A stretch of DNA of 64,000 nt, taken from assembly GCF_003471585.1 (NCBI RefSeq), contig NZ_QRJO01000001.1:1-64000 (forward strand), in the 5' to 3' direction. Below the pieces are notes generated by a model. It saw only the letters and a program-made list of their open reading frames with translations. It was not told the origin of the DNA and searched no databases. This document shows positions 42,504-51,087 of the stretch, in pieces. Positions within the stretch are counted from its first letter, which is position 1; every line of letters begins with the position of its first letter. Position numbers and translations under genes: made by a program. Source of the stretch: Collinsella sp. AM18-10. GTDB lineage: Bacteria > Actinomycetota > Coriobacteriia > Coriobacteriales > Coriobacteriaceae.

Positions 42504-45329
42504 TTACCCCGTGTTTTGCAATCCTGCCGAGACGCCGGTCACAGTCGAAAGAATCAGGCTCATGTACTCGGCCTTCTTCTCCTCGGCCATCTCGTCCTGG
42601 TTCATACGCACCTCGCGAAGGGCGCGGACCTGGGCGATGGACAGGGCGTCGACGTAGGGGTTGCGCACGCGGACAGCGCAGCCAAGCACGCGGCGGCGCT
42701 GTAGCGGCCACTCGTCACCGACGATGGCAAGGACCCACTTACGGGTGAGCTGCATCTCGGTGAAGACCTTCTCGGACAGATCCTGGCGATCGCCCAGGTG
42801 CAGATACATCTTGGCAATGCGCTGGTCGGTCTTAGCGATCGACATCTCGATGTTGTCGATAAAGGTGCGGAAGAACGGCCACTCCTGGTAGGCAGCCTTG
42901 AGCTGATCAAGGTCGCCAAGCTGCTCGCAGGCAGTACCCAGGCCGTACCAAGCGGCCAGATTGATGCGCGCCTGGCTCCAGCTGAAGATCCACGGAATGG
43001 TACGCAGGTCGTCGAGCGACTTGGCGCCCAGGCCGCGCTTGGCGGGACGCGAGCCGATCGGCAGCAGACCGACCTCGGTCAGCGGCGTCACGGTCGAGAA
43101 CCACGGTGTAAAGTCCTCGGTGTTCAACAGGTCCAGATAGCGCTCATGGCTTACTGCGTTGAGCTTCTCCGCCATATCCCAGAACTTCTGCGTGGTCTCG
43201 GTGTTGGTCTTCTCGACACTCGGGGCCGACTGCAAAAGCGTTGCGGCGGCAACGGACTCAACATGGCGCTGGGCCAGCGTGCGGTTGCCGTAACGGGCAA
43301 AGATGACCTCGCCCTGCTCGGTGAGCTTAAAGAAGCAGTTGACCGAACCCTTGGGCTGAGCCAGCACGGCCTTGTTGGCCGGGCCGCCGCCACGGCCCAC
43401 GGCGCCGCCGCGACCGTGCATGAGCACCAGGTCGATATCGTTCTTCTCTGCCCACTTGGCGATGCGCTCCTGCGCGGAGTGCAGCGCGAGCATGGCCGTG
43501 GTAGGACCGGCGTCCTTGGAGGAGTCGGAATAGCCCAGCATGACCTCCATGCGGCGGTTGGTCTGGGCAAGGCGCTTTTGCACCACGGGCAGCGTAAGCA
43601 TCTGGTCGAGCACGTCGACGCAGCCCTCGAGGTCCTCGAGCTGCTCGAACAGCGGGATCACGTCGAGCTCGGGGACATCCTCTTCGTGTGCAAAAGACAG
43701 GTGGGCCAGCTCAAAGACGTCGGCCACATGCTGGGCACTCTTGGTGAACGAGATGATGTAGCGGTGCGCCATCTTCTTGCCGTAGCGCTTTTGGATGGAG
43801 CCGATAGCGCGGAAGGTATCGATGACCTCGCGCGTCATGGGCTGCAGGTCGCCATGGATACCGTTCTCGTGGATATCCTTGAGGGCGCGGGCGTGCACCA
43901 CGGAGTGCTGACGGAACTCCATCTCGACCATATGGAAGCCGAAGGACTCGACCTGCCAGATGATGGTCTGGACCGGGCCGTAGGCAGCACGGACGGCACC
44001 GCAGGCGGCCAGGGAGCGCTGAACGACACGCAGGTCATCCAAGAACTCGTCTGCGCTGTGGTACATGGTGTCGGTGATGCGACGCACGGTGGCGTTCAGA
44101 CGGTCGGCCATGACGAGCATGACGGCGCGATGCGGCTCGTGCTCGGAGATCAGCTCGGCGCGTGCGGTGTACTGGGTGCTCATCTCGACCTGATGGTTCC
44201 ACAGGTTGATGAGCTCGGCAGACGGCTTGCTGTAGGTGGCCTCGAGCGTGAGGTTGCGACCGATGCGGCGGCACTTGTCCTCGAGCTTGAGCACCATGTG
44301 AGTGAAGTACTTGGCGGCGACCTCGCGGCTCACCTTGGCGGTGACGTTGGGGTTACCGTCGCGGTCGGAACCGATCCAGCTGCCGGGATGGAAGAACGCC
44401 GGGCACAGCGGCGGCACGGTACCGGCCTTGTCGCCCAGCACCCAGTCGTCAAAGCGACGATAGATGACGGGGATGACGTCGAACAGCGTGTTATCGAAGA
44501 TGTCGATGATGGTATCGGCTTCCTCGACCGGCGTGGGCTTCTTGAGCGCGATGGGGCTCGTACGCACCAGGGCGTCGATCTCCTGCAGCATATGGCGCTC
44601 GTTCTCCACCAGGTCGGAGCCGCCCAGACGCGGACGCTCCTCCAGCAGGTTGGAGATACGGCGAATCTTGCCCTCGACGGCCTTACGACGGGCCTCGGTG
44701 GGATGCGCGGTAAAGACGGGATGGAACTCGAGCTTGCCGAGCAGCTCGTTGGCGCCCTCGGCACCCATCTCGTTTACCAACTGGTGATAGGCGACGGTGA
44801 GCTCGTTGGCGGGATCGACCTCGGTATCGGTCGATGCGCCGGCCTCGCGCTCGCGCAGCTGCGCCACACGGTAGTTCTCCTCCGACAGGTTTGCCAGGTG
44901 GAAGAAGCTCGTAAAGGCGCGAACGATGACCTGCTGCTTATCGAGCGGCAAGCTGTCGATCAGATCGACGACCTCACGGAATGCCACGGCGGTGGGCTCG
45001 TCGGCGGTGGGCACGCCCTGCTCGTCGACGGCCTCGTCGGCAGCGCGGGTACCGGGATTGCCGGCATTGGCCACAATCTCGGCCGACAGGATCTTGTCGA
45101 ACAGGTCCGCGATCTCAGGATCATACTCGCTAAGCACACGACGCTCCAGGCGCAGGAACAGCGCCAGATTGTCGCGCAGCTCCTCGGGGATCTCGATCTC
45201 GGCGAGACGCTCCCTGGACTCGGCATTCGAGCCGATTCGGTTAACGAGGCGGTTGACCACGGCAGCGACGCGCGCCGCGGCTTCGGGTACAGACTGGTTG
45301 CTTAGGTTCTCAGCCACGTTTCCTCCCAT
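42504..45329 (-). CDS. ppc: phosphoenolpyruvate carboxylase
   Basis: A 941-residue anaplerotic enzyme forming oxaloacetate from PEP and bicarbonate. The catalytic regions are present: VFTAHPTEARRKAV with the essential His, GSDRDGNPNVT, GYSDSSKDAG, MHGRGGAVGRGGGP with the glycine loop, and the QNTG C terminus. The start is uncertain: ATG at 45329 lies almost on top of AAGGAGG, while GTG at 45317 has GGGAGG four bases upstream and may be the true one. Monocistronic, with a family A palindrome downstream. Confidence 0.94.
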   Translation of the reverse strand: MGGNVAENLSNQSVPEAAARVAAVVNRLVNRIGSNAESRERLAEIEIPEELRDNLALFLRLERRVLSEYDPEIADLFDKILSAEIVANAGNPGTRAADEAVDEQGVPTADEPTAVAFREVVDLIDSLPLDKQQVIVRAFTSFFHLANLSEENYRVAQLREREAGASTDTEVDPANELTVAYHQLVNEMGAEGANELLGKLEFHPVFTAHPTEARRKAVEGKIRRISNLLEERPRLGGSDLVENERHMLQEIDALVRTSPIALKKPTPVEEADTIIDIFDNTLFDVIPVIYRRFDDWVLGDKAGTVPPLCPAFFHPGSWIGSDRDGNPNVTAKVSREVAAKYFTHMVLKLEDKCRRIGRNLTLEATYSKPSAELINLWNHQVEMSTQYTARAELISEHEPHRAVMLVMADRLNATVRRITDTMYHSADEFLDDLRVVQRSLAACGAVRAAYGPVQTIIWQVESFGFHMVEMEFRQHSVVHARALKDIHENGIHGDLQPMTREVIDTFRAIGSIQKRYGKKMAHRYIISFTKSAQHVADVFELAHLSFAHEEDVPELDVIPLFEQLEDLEGCVDVLDQMLTLPVVQKRLAQTNRRMEVMLGYSDSSKDAGPTTAMLALHSAQERIAKWAEKNDIDLVLMHGRGGAVGRGGGPANKAVLAQPKGSVNCFFKLTEQGEVIFARYGNRTLAQRHVESVAAATLLQSAPSVEKTNTETTQKFWDMAEKLNAVSHERYLDLLNTEDFTPWFSTVTPLTEVGLLPIGSRPAKRGLGAKSLDDLRTIPWIFSWSQARINLAAWYGLGTACEQLGDLDQLKAAYQEWPFFRTFIDNIEMSIAKTDQRIAKMYLHLGDRQDLSEKVFTEMQLTRKWVLAIVGDEWPLQRRRVLGCAVRVRNPYVDALSIAQVRALREVRMNQDEMAEEKKAEYMSLILSTVTGVSAGLQNTG

Positions 45330-45481
45330 TCCTCCTTCTATGCACGTAACATGCGGTATTCATTATAGGCGCTTGGGAAATACTTTCGACACTGATTGCG
45401 CTTTACCACACAAAAGTATTTTCTGCATTGCAAGGGTTTTTGCCCTAAATGGTCGTATTTCTCGGTGGACGGCATACACAA

Positions 45482-45517
45482 ACGGGGGCATTCCGCATAA
45501 ATGCGAAACACCCCCGT
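45482..45517 (-). terminator. terminator of hisS
   Basis: Stem ACGGGGG (45482-45488) with CCCCCGT (45511-45517) and an inner stem CGCAT/ATGCG, followed by TTTGTG on the minus strand. Confidence 0.65.
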
Positions 45518-45574
45518 AACAATCGCTCGCAATGGACGGGACACTCAAGCGGGTCCGCAGCTCAAAAAGATGCG

Positions 45575-46888
45575 CTACAGGCGCTCGCGAACCGCCTCGA
45601 CCACGTTGGCCAGATCGACGAGAACCTCGTCATGGCTCTGCATGTCGCGTACCTTGACCTTGCCGGCGGCAAGCTCGTCGCCACCCAGGACCAGGATGAG
45701 CTTAGCGCCCACCTTGTCGGCCTGCTTAAACTGAGCCTTGAGCGAACGGCCCTGATAGTCTGCCTCGGTCACGATGCCCGCGGCGCGAAGCTCCTGCGTA
45801 ATGACAAAGACGTTCTGGCGCAGCTCCTTGCCGGCGTTGGCGACATAGACGCACGGGACCTCATCGGCACCCAAATCGCTGCCAAAGGCCTGCAGGGCCA
45901 GCAGGGCGCGCTCAAAACCGACGGCGAAGCCGACGCCGGCCGTGGGCTTGCCACCCTCGAGCTCGACCAGGCCGTCGTAGCGGCCGCCGCCACCGATGGA
46001 GCCGACGCCGGCACCGGGAGCCTCGACCTCAAAGACGGTGCGGGTGTAGTAGTCCAGACCACGCACCAGTGTGGGATCCTCGACATACTCGATACCGGCG
46101 GCATCCAGATAGCGCTTGACCTGCTCGTAGTGCTCGCGGCACTCGTCGCACAGGTTGTCGCCCATCAGCGGCGCGTCGGCCATGATCTCGCGGCAGTGGT
46201 CGTTCTTGCAGTCGAAGGCACGCAGCGGGTTGAGCTCGGCGCGCTCGCGGCACTCATCGCACATCTCGTCAGCGTGATCGAGGATAAACTGCTTGACCTG
46301 CTCGCGGTAAGCCGGACGGCACTGAGCGTCGCCCATCGAGTTAATGAGCAGACGGAGCTTGGAAAGATCGAAGCCCAGGCGCTTGTAGAACTCCATGAGC
46401 ATGATGATGCACTCGGCGTCTGCCGCCGGATCGGGAGCGCCGAGCCACTCGATACCCACCTGGTGGAACTGACGCAGGCGGCCCTTCTGGGGACGCTCGC
46501 CGCGGAACATGGCCTCGGCGTAGTAAGCCTTAAACGGCGTGGAGCCCTGGGGCACCAGGTTGTTCTCCACGACTGCGCGCACCACACCGGCCGTGCCCTC
46601 GGGACGAAGCGCCAGGCGCTGCTTGGGCTTGAGTTTTGTGTCGGTACCCTCGGTAAAGACGCGCTCCAGGTTGGCGCCGCTAAAGACGCGGAACATCTCC
46701 TTGCGAACGACGTCGGTCGACTGGCCGATGCCGTGGACAAAGACGTCCACCTGCTCGATCGCGGGCGTCTCGATGGGCTTAAAGCCAAACGGCTCGAACA
46801 CGCCGGCCGCAATCTGCTGCATCTTTTGCCAGGCGCGCATCTCGGCGCCGATAAGGTCGCGGGTTCCCTCCGCCTTCTGTGCCTGCAT
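45575..46888 (-). CDS. hisS: histidine-tRNA ligase
   Basis: A 437-residue class II synthetase. It has motif 1 around FEPFGFKPIETPAIEQ, motif 2 MFRGERPQKGRLRQFHQVGIE, the histidine-specific LVRGLDYYTRTVFEV and motif 3 GVGFAVGFERAL, with a C-terminal anticodon-binding domain (about 335-437). ATG at 46888 has AAAGG nine bases upstream; a TTG two codons earlier is possible. A segment with several cysteines (CDECRERAELN ... CKNDHC ... CDEC) lies in the insertion domain, as in many HisRS. Confidence 0.95.
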   Translation of the reverse strand: MQAQKAEGTRDLIGAEMRAWQKMQQIAAGVFEPFGFKPIETPAIEQVDVFVHGIGQSTDVVRKEMFRVFSGANLERVFTEGTDTKLKPKQRLALRPEGTAGVVRAVVENNLVPQGSTPFKAYYAEAMFRGERPQKGRLRQFHQVGIEWLGAPDPAADAECIIMLMEFYKRLGFDLSKLRLLINSMGDAQCRPAYREQVKQFILDHADEMCDECRERAELNPLRAFDCKNDHCREIMADAPLMGDNLCDECREHYEQVKRYLDAAGIEYVEDPTLVRGLDYYTRTVFEVEAPGAGVGSIGGGGRYDGLVELEGGKPTAGVGFAVGFERALLALQAFGSDLGADEVPCVYVANAGKELRQNVFVITQELRAAGIVTEADYQGRSLKAQFKQADKVGAKLILVLGGDELAAGKVKVRDMQSHDEVLVDLANVVEAVRERL

Positions 46889-46952
46889 GGGCAAACACCT
46901 TTCTTTTGTATCGCGTCATAGGTAGTGGACATTATACGGCACAAAGCAGCAA

Positions 46953-47014
46953 CGCGGCGGCGCGTCTGACCGAACGAGGGTATGGGAACTCGTTCGGCCA
47001 GACACGCCGCCGCG
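46953..47014. repeat. 26-base-arm hairpin between hisS and MFS gene
   Basis: Arms 46953-46978 and 46989-47014 pair over 26 bases with two mismatches around a ten-base loop. No T-run and none of the family A or B boxes. It lies 45 bases downstream of the MFS stop. Confidence 0.65.
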
Positions 47015-47059
47015 GTAGCCACGGACGAAGCGGACAAGCGGCAATGCGCTTTGGCCTAT

Positions 47060-48364
47060 CTACTCCCCCGCCACGCTCGCGCGCAGCTTGGCAGCGATGG
47101 GTTCGGACGCCAACAGGAACACGAGCATAATCGCGGAGCACACCAGGCACACGATCCAGGTGCTCGCAAAGGAGCCCGTAGCGTCGAACAGCACACCCGA
47201 GACGATGGCGCCCACGGTGCCACCGACCATCTCGAGCGAGGTAATGGTGCCCGTGACCTTACCCAGGTCGGCCATGCCAAACTGCTTAGACGCAGCGATC
47301 GTGGGCGTAATGGTGCCCATGCACGTTCCGATACCAAAGCTAATGGCAGCCACGATGGGGCCGAGGTCGGTTGCGGGGAAGCACAGGGCGACGCAGGCGA
47401 CGATGCACGCAACGGACCCCAACACATTGCCGAAACGCAGGCCAAATCGATCATAGATGGCGCCAAGGGAGATCTTGGCGATAACGACGGTAACCATGTA
47501 GGCCGAAAGCACGGTGCCTGCCCACATGGGGTCGTGGCCGCCCGTGACGATCTTGGTGCCGTTGACGGTGACGCTCGTCATATTCGTAACCTGGTTGGGC
47601 AGGATGGCGCCATTGACAAGGCCCATAAAGAGGAATGCCGCGACGAGCAGCCAAAACGCCGGGCTCTTCTTGATACGAGACCAGCCGACGCTGACCTCGG
47701 GGGCTGCCTTCTCGTTCTTATCACCCGTGGCAGAAGCAGACGAGTCGCCTGGATTCTCGCCGAGCGGCTTAAGACCGATCTCGGAAGGCTTGGTGCGGAA
47801 GGAATAGGCCGTGATGGGCAGCGCCGCCACCATGCAGATAGCCGCGAGCACCAGGAAGGCGGAACGCCAGCCAACGCTCACGATGAGCGAGCTCACGATG
47901 GGAGACAGAATAGCGCCGCCAAAGCCCGAGCCCGAAAGTGCGATGGAGATGGCAAGGCCTCGCTTGGCCGTAAACCAGTTGGCGGTCACTAGGCTGATGA
48001 GCAGGCGGGTCGAGGCGACGGCAAAGCAGCCCGAGACGGCAAAGAGCACGTAGACCTGCCACAGCTCACCGACAAAGCTCATGCCGGCAAGAACGGCAGA
48101 GGTGGCGATTACAGTGAGGGAGCCCAAAACGCGGCCGCTTACTTTATCGGCGACATGGCCAATGACAAGCGAGCCGATAACGCTCACCACGGTGGAGATA
48201 GCGTTGGAGATGTTGTACTGCGCAAGCGTGATACCCAGGTCGCTTACGATGAGCGGCTGGAACAGGCTCATGCAGTTGACGAAAATCGTGTAGCACGTGG
48301 CCATGATCACGAAGCCAGAGGCCACCACGAGCCAGCCGGGGAAGAACTTACGCTGCTGGGACAT
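47060..48364 (-). CDS. MFS transporter, oxalate/formate antiporter (OFA)-like
   Basis: A 434-residue membrane carrier with twelve spans. The start KFFPGWLVVASGF and the pattern of the first span match OFA-type MFS proteins that exchange small carboxylates. A charged central loop (about 190-225) separates the halves. ATG at 48364 follows AAGGAG by four bases. It lies downstream of an M20 amidohydrolase in the same direction, separated by a family B palindrome, so it may import or export that enzyme's substrate or product. Confidence 0.85.
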   Translation of the reverse strand: MSQQRKFFPGWLVVASGFVIMATCYTIFVNCMSLFQPLIVSDLGITLAQYNISNAISTVVSVIGSLVIGHVADKVSGRVLGSLTVIATSAVLAGMSFVGELWQVYVLFAVSGCFAVASTRLLISLVTANWFTAKRGLAISIALSGSGFGGAILSPIVSSLIVSVGWRSAFLVLAAICMVAALPITAYSFRTKPSEIGLKPLGENPGDSSASATGDKNEKAAPEVSVGWSRIKKSPAFWLLVAAFLFMGLVNGAILPNQVTNMTSVTVNGTKIVTGGHDPMWAGTVLSAYMVTVVIAKISLGAIYDRFGLRFGNVLGSVACIVACVALCFPATDLGPIVAAISFGIGTCMGTITPTIAASKQFGMADLGKVTGTITSLEMVGGTVGAIVSGVLFDATGSFASTWIVCLVCSAIMLVFLLASEPIAAKLRASVAGE

Positions 48365-48404
48365 ACTGCTCCTTATTTAACAAACGAATAGCCGGCGCCG
48401 GGCG

Positions 48405-48494
48405 CCGGTAGTGCCCAAGATTGCCTTGAAAGACAAGGGCATAGGCCTTACGGCCATGCCCGCAGGCTTGAAAGGCAAGGTTGGGTGCTACCGG
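48405..48494 (-). repeat. nested variable-stem palindrome, family B, copy 1
   Basis: Outer arms 48405-48418 and 48481-48494 (two mismatches), mid stem TTGCCTT/AAGGCAA (48421-48427, 48472-48478), and inner stem GGGCAT, bulged A, GGCC, loop TTAC, GGCC, ATGCCC (48437-48461). The boxes GCCTTGAAA and TTGAAAGGC are shared with 56435-56533. The right outer arm includes the stop codon of the amidohydrolase gene (48488-48490). Confidence 0.8.
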
Positions 48495-49786
48495 TGGTCG
48501 GCGATATAGCCCAAAGCGACGGCGGTATAGGCCGCGGCACCGAGCGGCAGCTCGGCATCGTTAAAGCGCGCCTTGGGATGGTGCTGGGCAAAATGCTCAT
48601 CCGTATCGGTTACAGCGGCGCCCACGGTAAAGTACGCACTCGGGATCTCGCTCGAGATCAAAGCGAAGTCCTCGCTCGCCATGGCGTGGAACAACGGCAG
48701 GAAGGCAGCCTTGGGCAGCACCGCGCCCACGTAGCCAAGCGAGGCCTGGGTCATATCGCTGTCGAGCACGAGCGGCGGAACGTCCGAAAGCGTCTCGATG
48801 GTTGCCAGCGTACGATATGTTGCGGCAACGCCGTTGACGACCTCCGCGATGCGGGTCTTAAGGTGAGCCATGAGCTCGACATCGAAGCCGCGCAACGTTC
48901 CCTCGAGCACGCAGGTGTCGGGGATGACGTTGGCCGCCAAACCGCCAGCGAACTTACCCACGGTAAGCGCGACCTCCTTGGCCGCCGGCACCTCGCGAGA
49001 GATAAGCTCCTGAAGCGCCAGGTGCACATGCACGCCGGCCGTGATGGGGTCGATGCAGATCTCGGGGCTCGAGCCATGGCCACCCTTGCCCTGCAGCGTG
49101 ATGCGGAAACCGTACACGCCCGAGAGCGCCGGACTCCCATAGAGCACCAGGCCAAGCGGCGACTGGCTATTGACATGCATGGCAAAGGCGGCCTGGGGAC
49201 GCGGGTTCTGCAGCAGACCGTCGGCGATGGCGGCGCGGGCACCCTCAAAGGTTTCCTCGCCCGGCTGGAACAGCAACTTAACTGTGGCGTTAGCGTCGAC
49301 AAGCTCGGACTCGCGGGCCTTGAGCAAACGGGCCGCGCCGAGCAGCGCCGTCGCATGCATATCGTGGCCACAAGCGTGCATGCAGCCGTTGGTGGAAGCG
49401 AAAGGCTCGCCCGATTCCTCGACAACGGGCAGGGCATCCATGTCGCCGCGAAGCATGATAACCGTACCGGCCTGCTCGTCCTTGCACGTGCCATTGCCCT
49501 GAGCGGCCGCGGCGGCACCGGCGCCGACAAGGCCCACAACACAGGAACCATCGACGAGCGTGGCAAATGGGATTTCCATCTCGGTCAGGCGCGCTTGAAT
49601 ATACGCAGAGGTCTGCGGGAGGCTATTACCCAGCTCGGGCATCTGGTGTAAATCGTGTCGCCACACAGCGAGCTCGTCTGCAAAAGCCTGAGCTTCTGCA
49701 ACGAGACCGTCACCGATAGCGGCCTGCGCCGCTGCGGTGGCCTTGGGCGCTGATTGCGGTTGAAGATCGGACAGAGCTGGTGCCAT
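48488..49786 (-). CDS. M20-family amidohydrolase
   Basis: A 432-residue zinc-type amidohydrolase/carboxypeptidase related to N-acyl-amino-acid or indole-acetyl-amino-acid hydrolases. The metal-binding CMHACGHDMHA, LFQPGEE and the dimerisation-domain segment GKGGHGSSPE are clear, as is the C-terminal SEDFALI region. ATG at 49786 has GGAGGG five bases upstream. The longer-than-usual N terminus is Ala/Gln-rich. It lies upstream of an OFA-like transporter; a role in releasing amino acids from acylated conjugates is an inference. Confidence 0.9.
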   Translation of the reverse strand: MAPALSDLQPQSAPKATAAAQAAIGDGLVAEAQAFADELAVWRHDLHQMPELGNSLPQTSAYIQARLTEMEIPFATLVDGSCVVGLVGAGAAAAAQGNGTCKDEQAGTVIMLRGDMDALPVVEESGEPFASTNGCMHACGHDMHATALLGAARLLKARESELVDANATVKLLFQPGEETFEGARAAIADGLLQNPRPQAAFAMHVNSQSPLGLVLYGSPALSGVYGFRITLQGKGGHGSSPEICIDPITAGVHVHLALQELISREVPAAKEVALTVGKFAGGLAANVIPDTCVLEGTLRGFDVELMAHLKTRIAEVVNGVAATYRTLATIETLSDVPPLVLDSDMTQASLGYVGAVLPKAAFLPLFHAMASEDFALISSEIPSAYFTVGAAVTDTDEHFAQHHPKARFNDAELPLGAAAYTAVALGYIADHR

Positions 49787-49862
49787 AAATGCCCTCCAGT
49801 AACGTTTTTGCAGCAAGCACTTTGATAGCGTAAAGTGCAAGGTACAACTTTAAGGGCGACGC

Positions 49863-49891
49863 ATAAAAAATGCCGCCCCGAGAGGGCGGCG
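49863..49891 (-). terminator. terminator of the DMT transporter gene
   Basis: Stem GCCGCCC (49872-49878) with GGGCGGC (49884-49890), followed by T6 on the minus strand. Confidence 0.85.
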
Positions 49892-49902
49892 CAACAAGTT
49901 GT

Positions 49903-50886
49903 TTACAATTGCGGGTGTGATTTTCGGCGCAAGAAATCGAAATGCGTCTCGCTCAAGATAATCGACAGGAAGATGAGCGCGAAGCCGGCAAGCAGGCGCG
50001 AGGTGAGCGCCTCCCCCATCAGCAGCACCGAAAACAACACGCCCGAAGGCGACTCCATCGAAAGAAGCAGTGAGCCCGTCGAGGCGGGGACATGCGCCAA
50101 ACCGACGTTTTGGACGAGCAGCGCCACGCATGTGCAGCCCACCGAGAGGAAAACAGCCACACCGATAAACTCCGGCGTCCATGCAGAGAGGGGCGCCTGA
50201 GTCTCGAATAGCAGCGACGTGATTAAACTCAAAACGCCATTGCCCACAAACATCCAAAACGTGATGACGTTGATGTCCATCTTGCGACCGTACTTGGCAG
50301 TCACCGCCATCTGGATGGCGAAGAAGATCGCGCCGCCCAAGGTAATAACATCGCCGGCATTGAACTCGACGCTATCGAGCGCTACCAGGCCAATACCCGC
50401 CAGGCACAACAACGCTGCACCCAGGTTATACCGGGTAAGCTTTTCACCGCTCAGGACATAGCTTGCAAACGGCACAAGGATGCAATACGTGCCGGTCAAA
50501 AAAGCGCTCTTGCCCGCCGTGGTCTGTGCCAGGCCGATCGTCTGCAAACCGTAGGCACCCCACATGAGCGCGCCCATGCCAAGCCCGACGATCAGGTTGC
50601 GGGCATTGAAATGAGCGATGATGCGCTTATGGAAAATTGCAAACATAACCAGTGATGCCGGGAGAAAGCGAACATAGACCAGCTCGAACACCGGAATGGT
50701 GTCGAGTGCGTCCTTCATGGTGGTAAAGGAATAGCCCCAGATGACCGCCACCGAAAACAGCAAGACCTTCCAGAAGAACGGAGAACGCGCTCCGGCGCCG
50801 CGGGAGGTACCGCCGGCGCCCAGGTCCTCCCGTGCGACAGGGCTATCGGGCATGTTTTCGATTTCATCAACGGCATTCTGGGCCAT
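49903..50886 (-). CDS. EamA/DMT-family transporter
   Basis: A 327-residue drug/metabolite transporter with ten spans in two EamA repeats (the first starting at KVLLFSVAVIWGYSF, the second at LGGAIFFAIQMAV). A hydrophilic N-terminal leader of about 38 residues precedes them. ATG at 50886 has GAGG seven bases upstream. Substrate unknown; members often export amino acids or other metabolites. Terminators on both sides make it monocistronic. Confidence 0.87.
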   Translation of the reverse strand: MAQNAVDEIENMPDSPVAREDLGAGGTSRGAGARSPFFWKVLLFSVAVIWGYSFTTMKDALDTIPVFELVYVRFLPASLVMFAIFHKRIIAHFNARNLIVGLGMGALMWGAYGLQTIGLAQTTAGKSAFLTGTYCILVPFASYVLSGEKLTRYNLGAALLCLAGIGLVALDSVEFNAGDVITLGGAIFFAIQMAVTAKYGRKMDINVITFWMFVGNGVLSLITSLLFETQAPLSAWTPEFIGVAVFLSVGCTCVALLVQNVGLAHVPASTGSLLLSMESPSGVLFSVLLMGEALTSRLLAGFALIFLSIILSETHFDFLRRKSHPQL

Positions 50887-50962
50887 AGGGCATCCTCGCG
50901 CTCAGTCTGGGCGTGGTGTCCGCACGCACATGGCCGCGTGCCGCCTCATGGTCAAATAAAAA

Positions 50963-50992
50963 CGGGACGCGCCGGACCCCCGGCACGCCCCG
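50963..50992 (-). terminator. terminator of the YhgE/Pip pair
   Basis: Stem CGGGACGCGCCGG (50963-50975) with CCGGCACGCCCCG (50980-50992), two mismatches, followed on the minus strand by T5. Confidence 0.8.
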
Positions 50993-51087
50993 CTACTGTA
51001 GCAACAATCAAGCAGCCCATGCAATTCACTACGCTAAAGCATCGGGTTGGAAGACCTCGATGTTCCGGCGGCGTTTACGTAGCTGTA

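Noticed and set aside
42798..45305. 835-codon plus-strand frame opposite ppc
   Set aside because: Antisense shadow of PEP carboxylase; no ribosome site and no domain.
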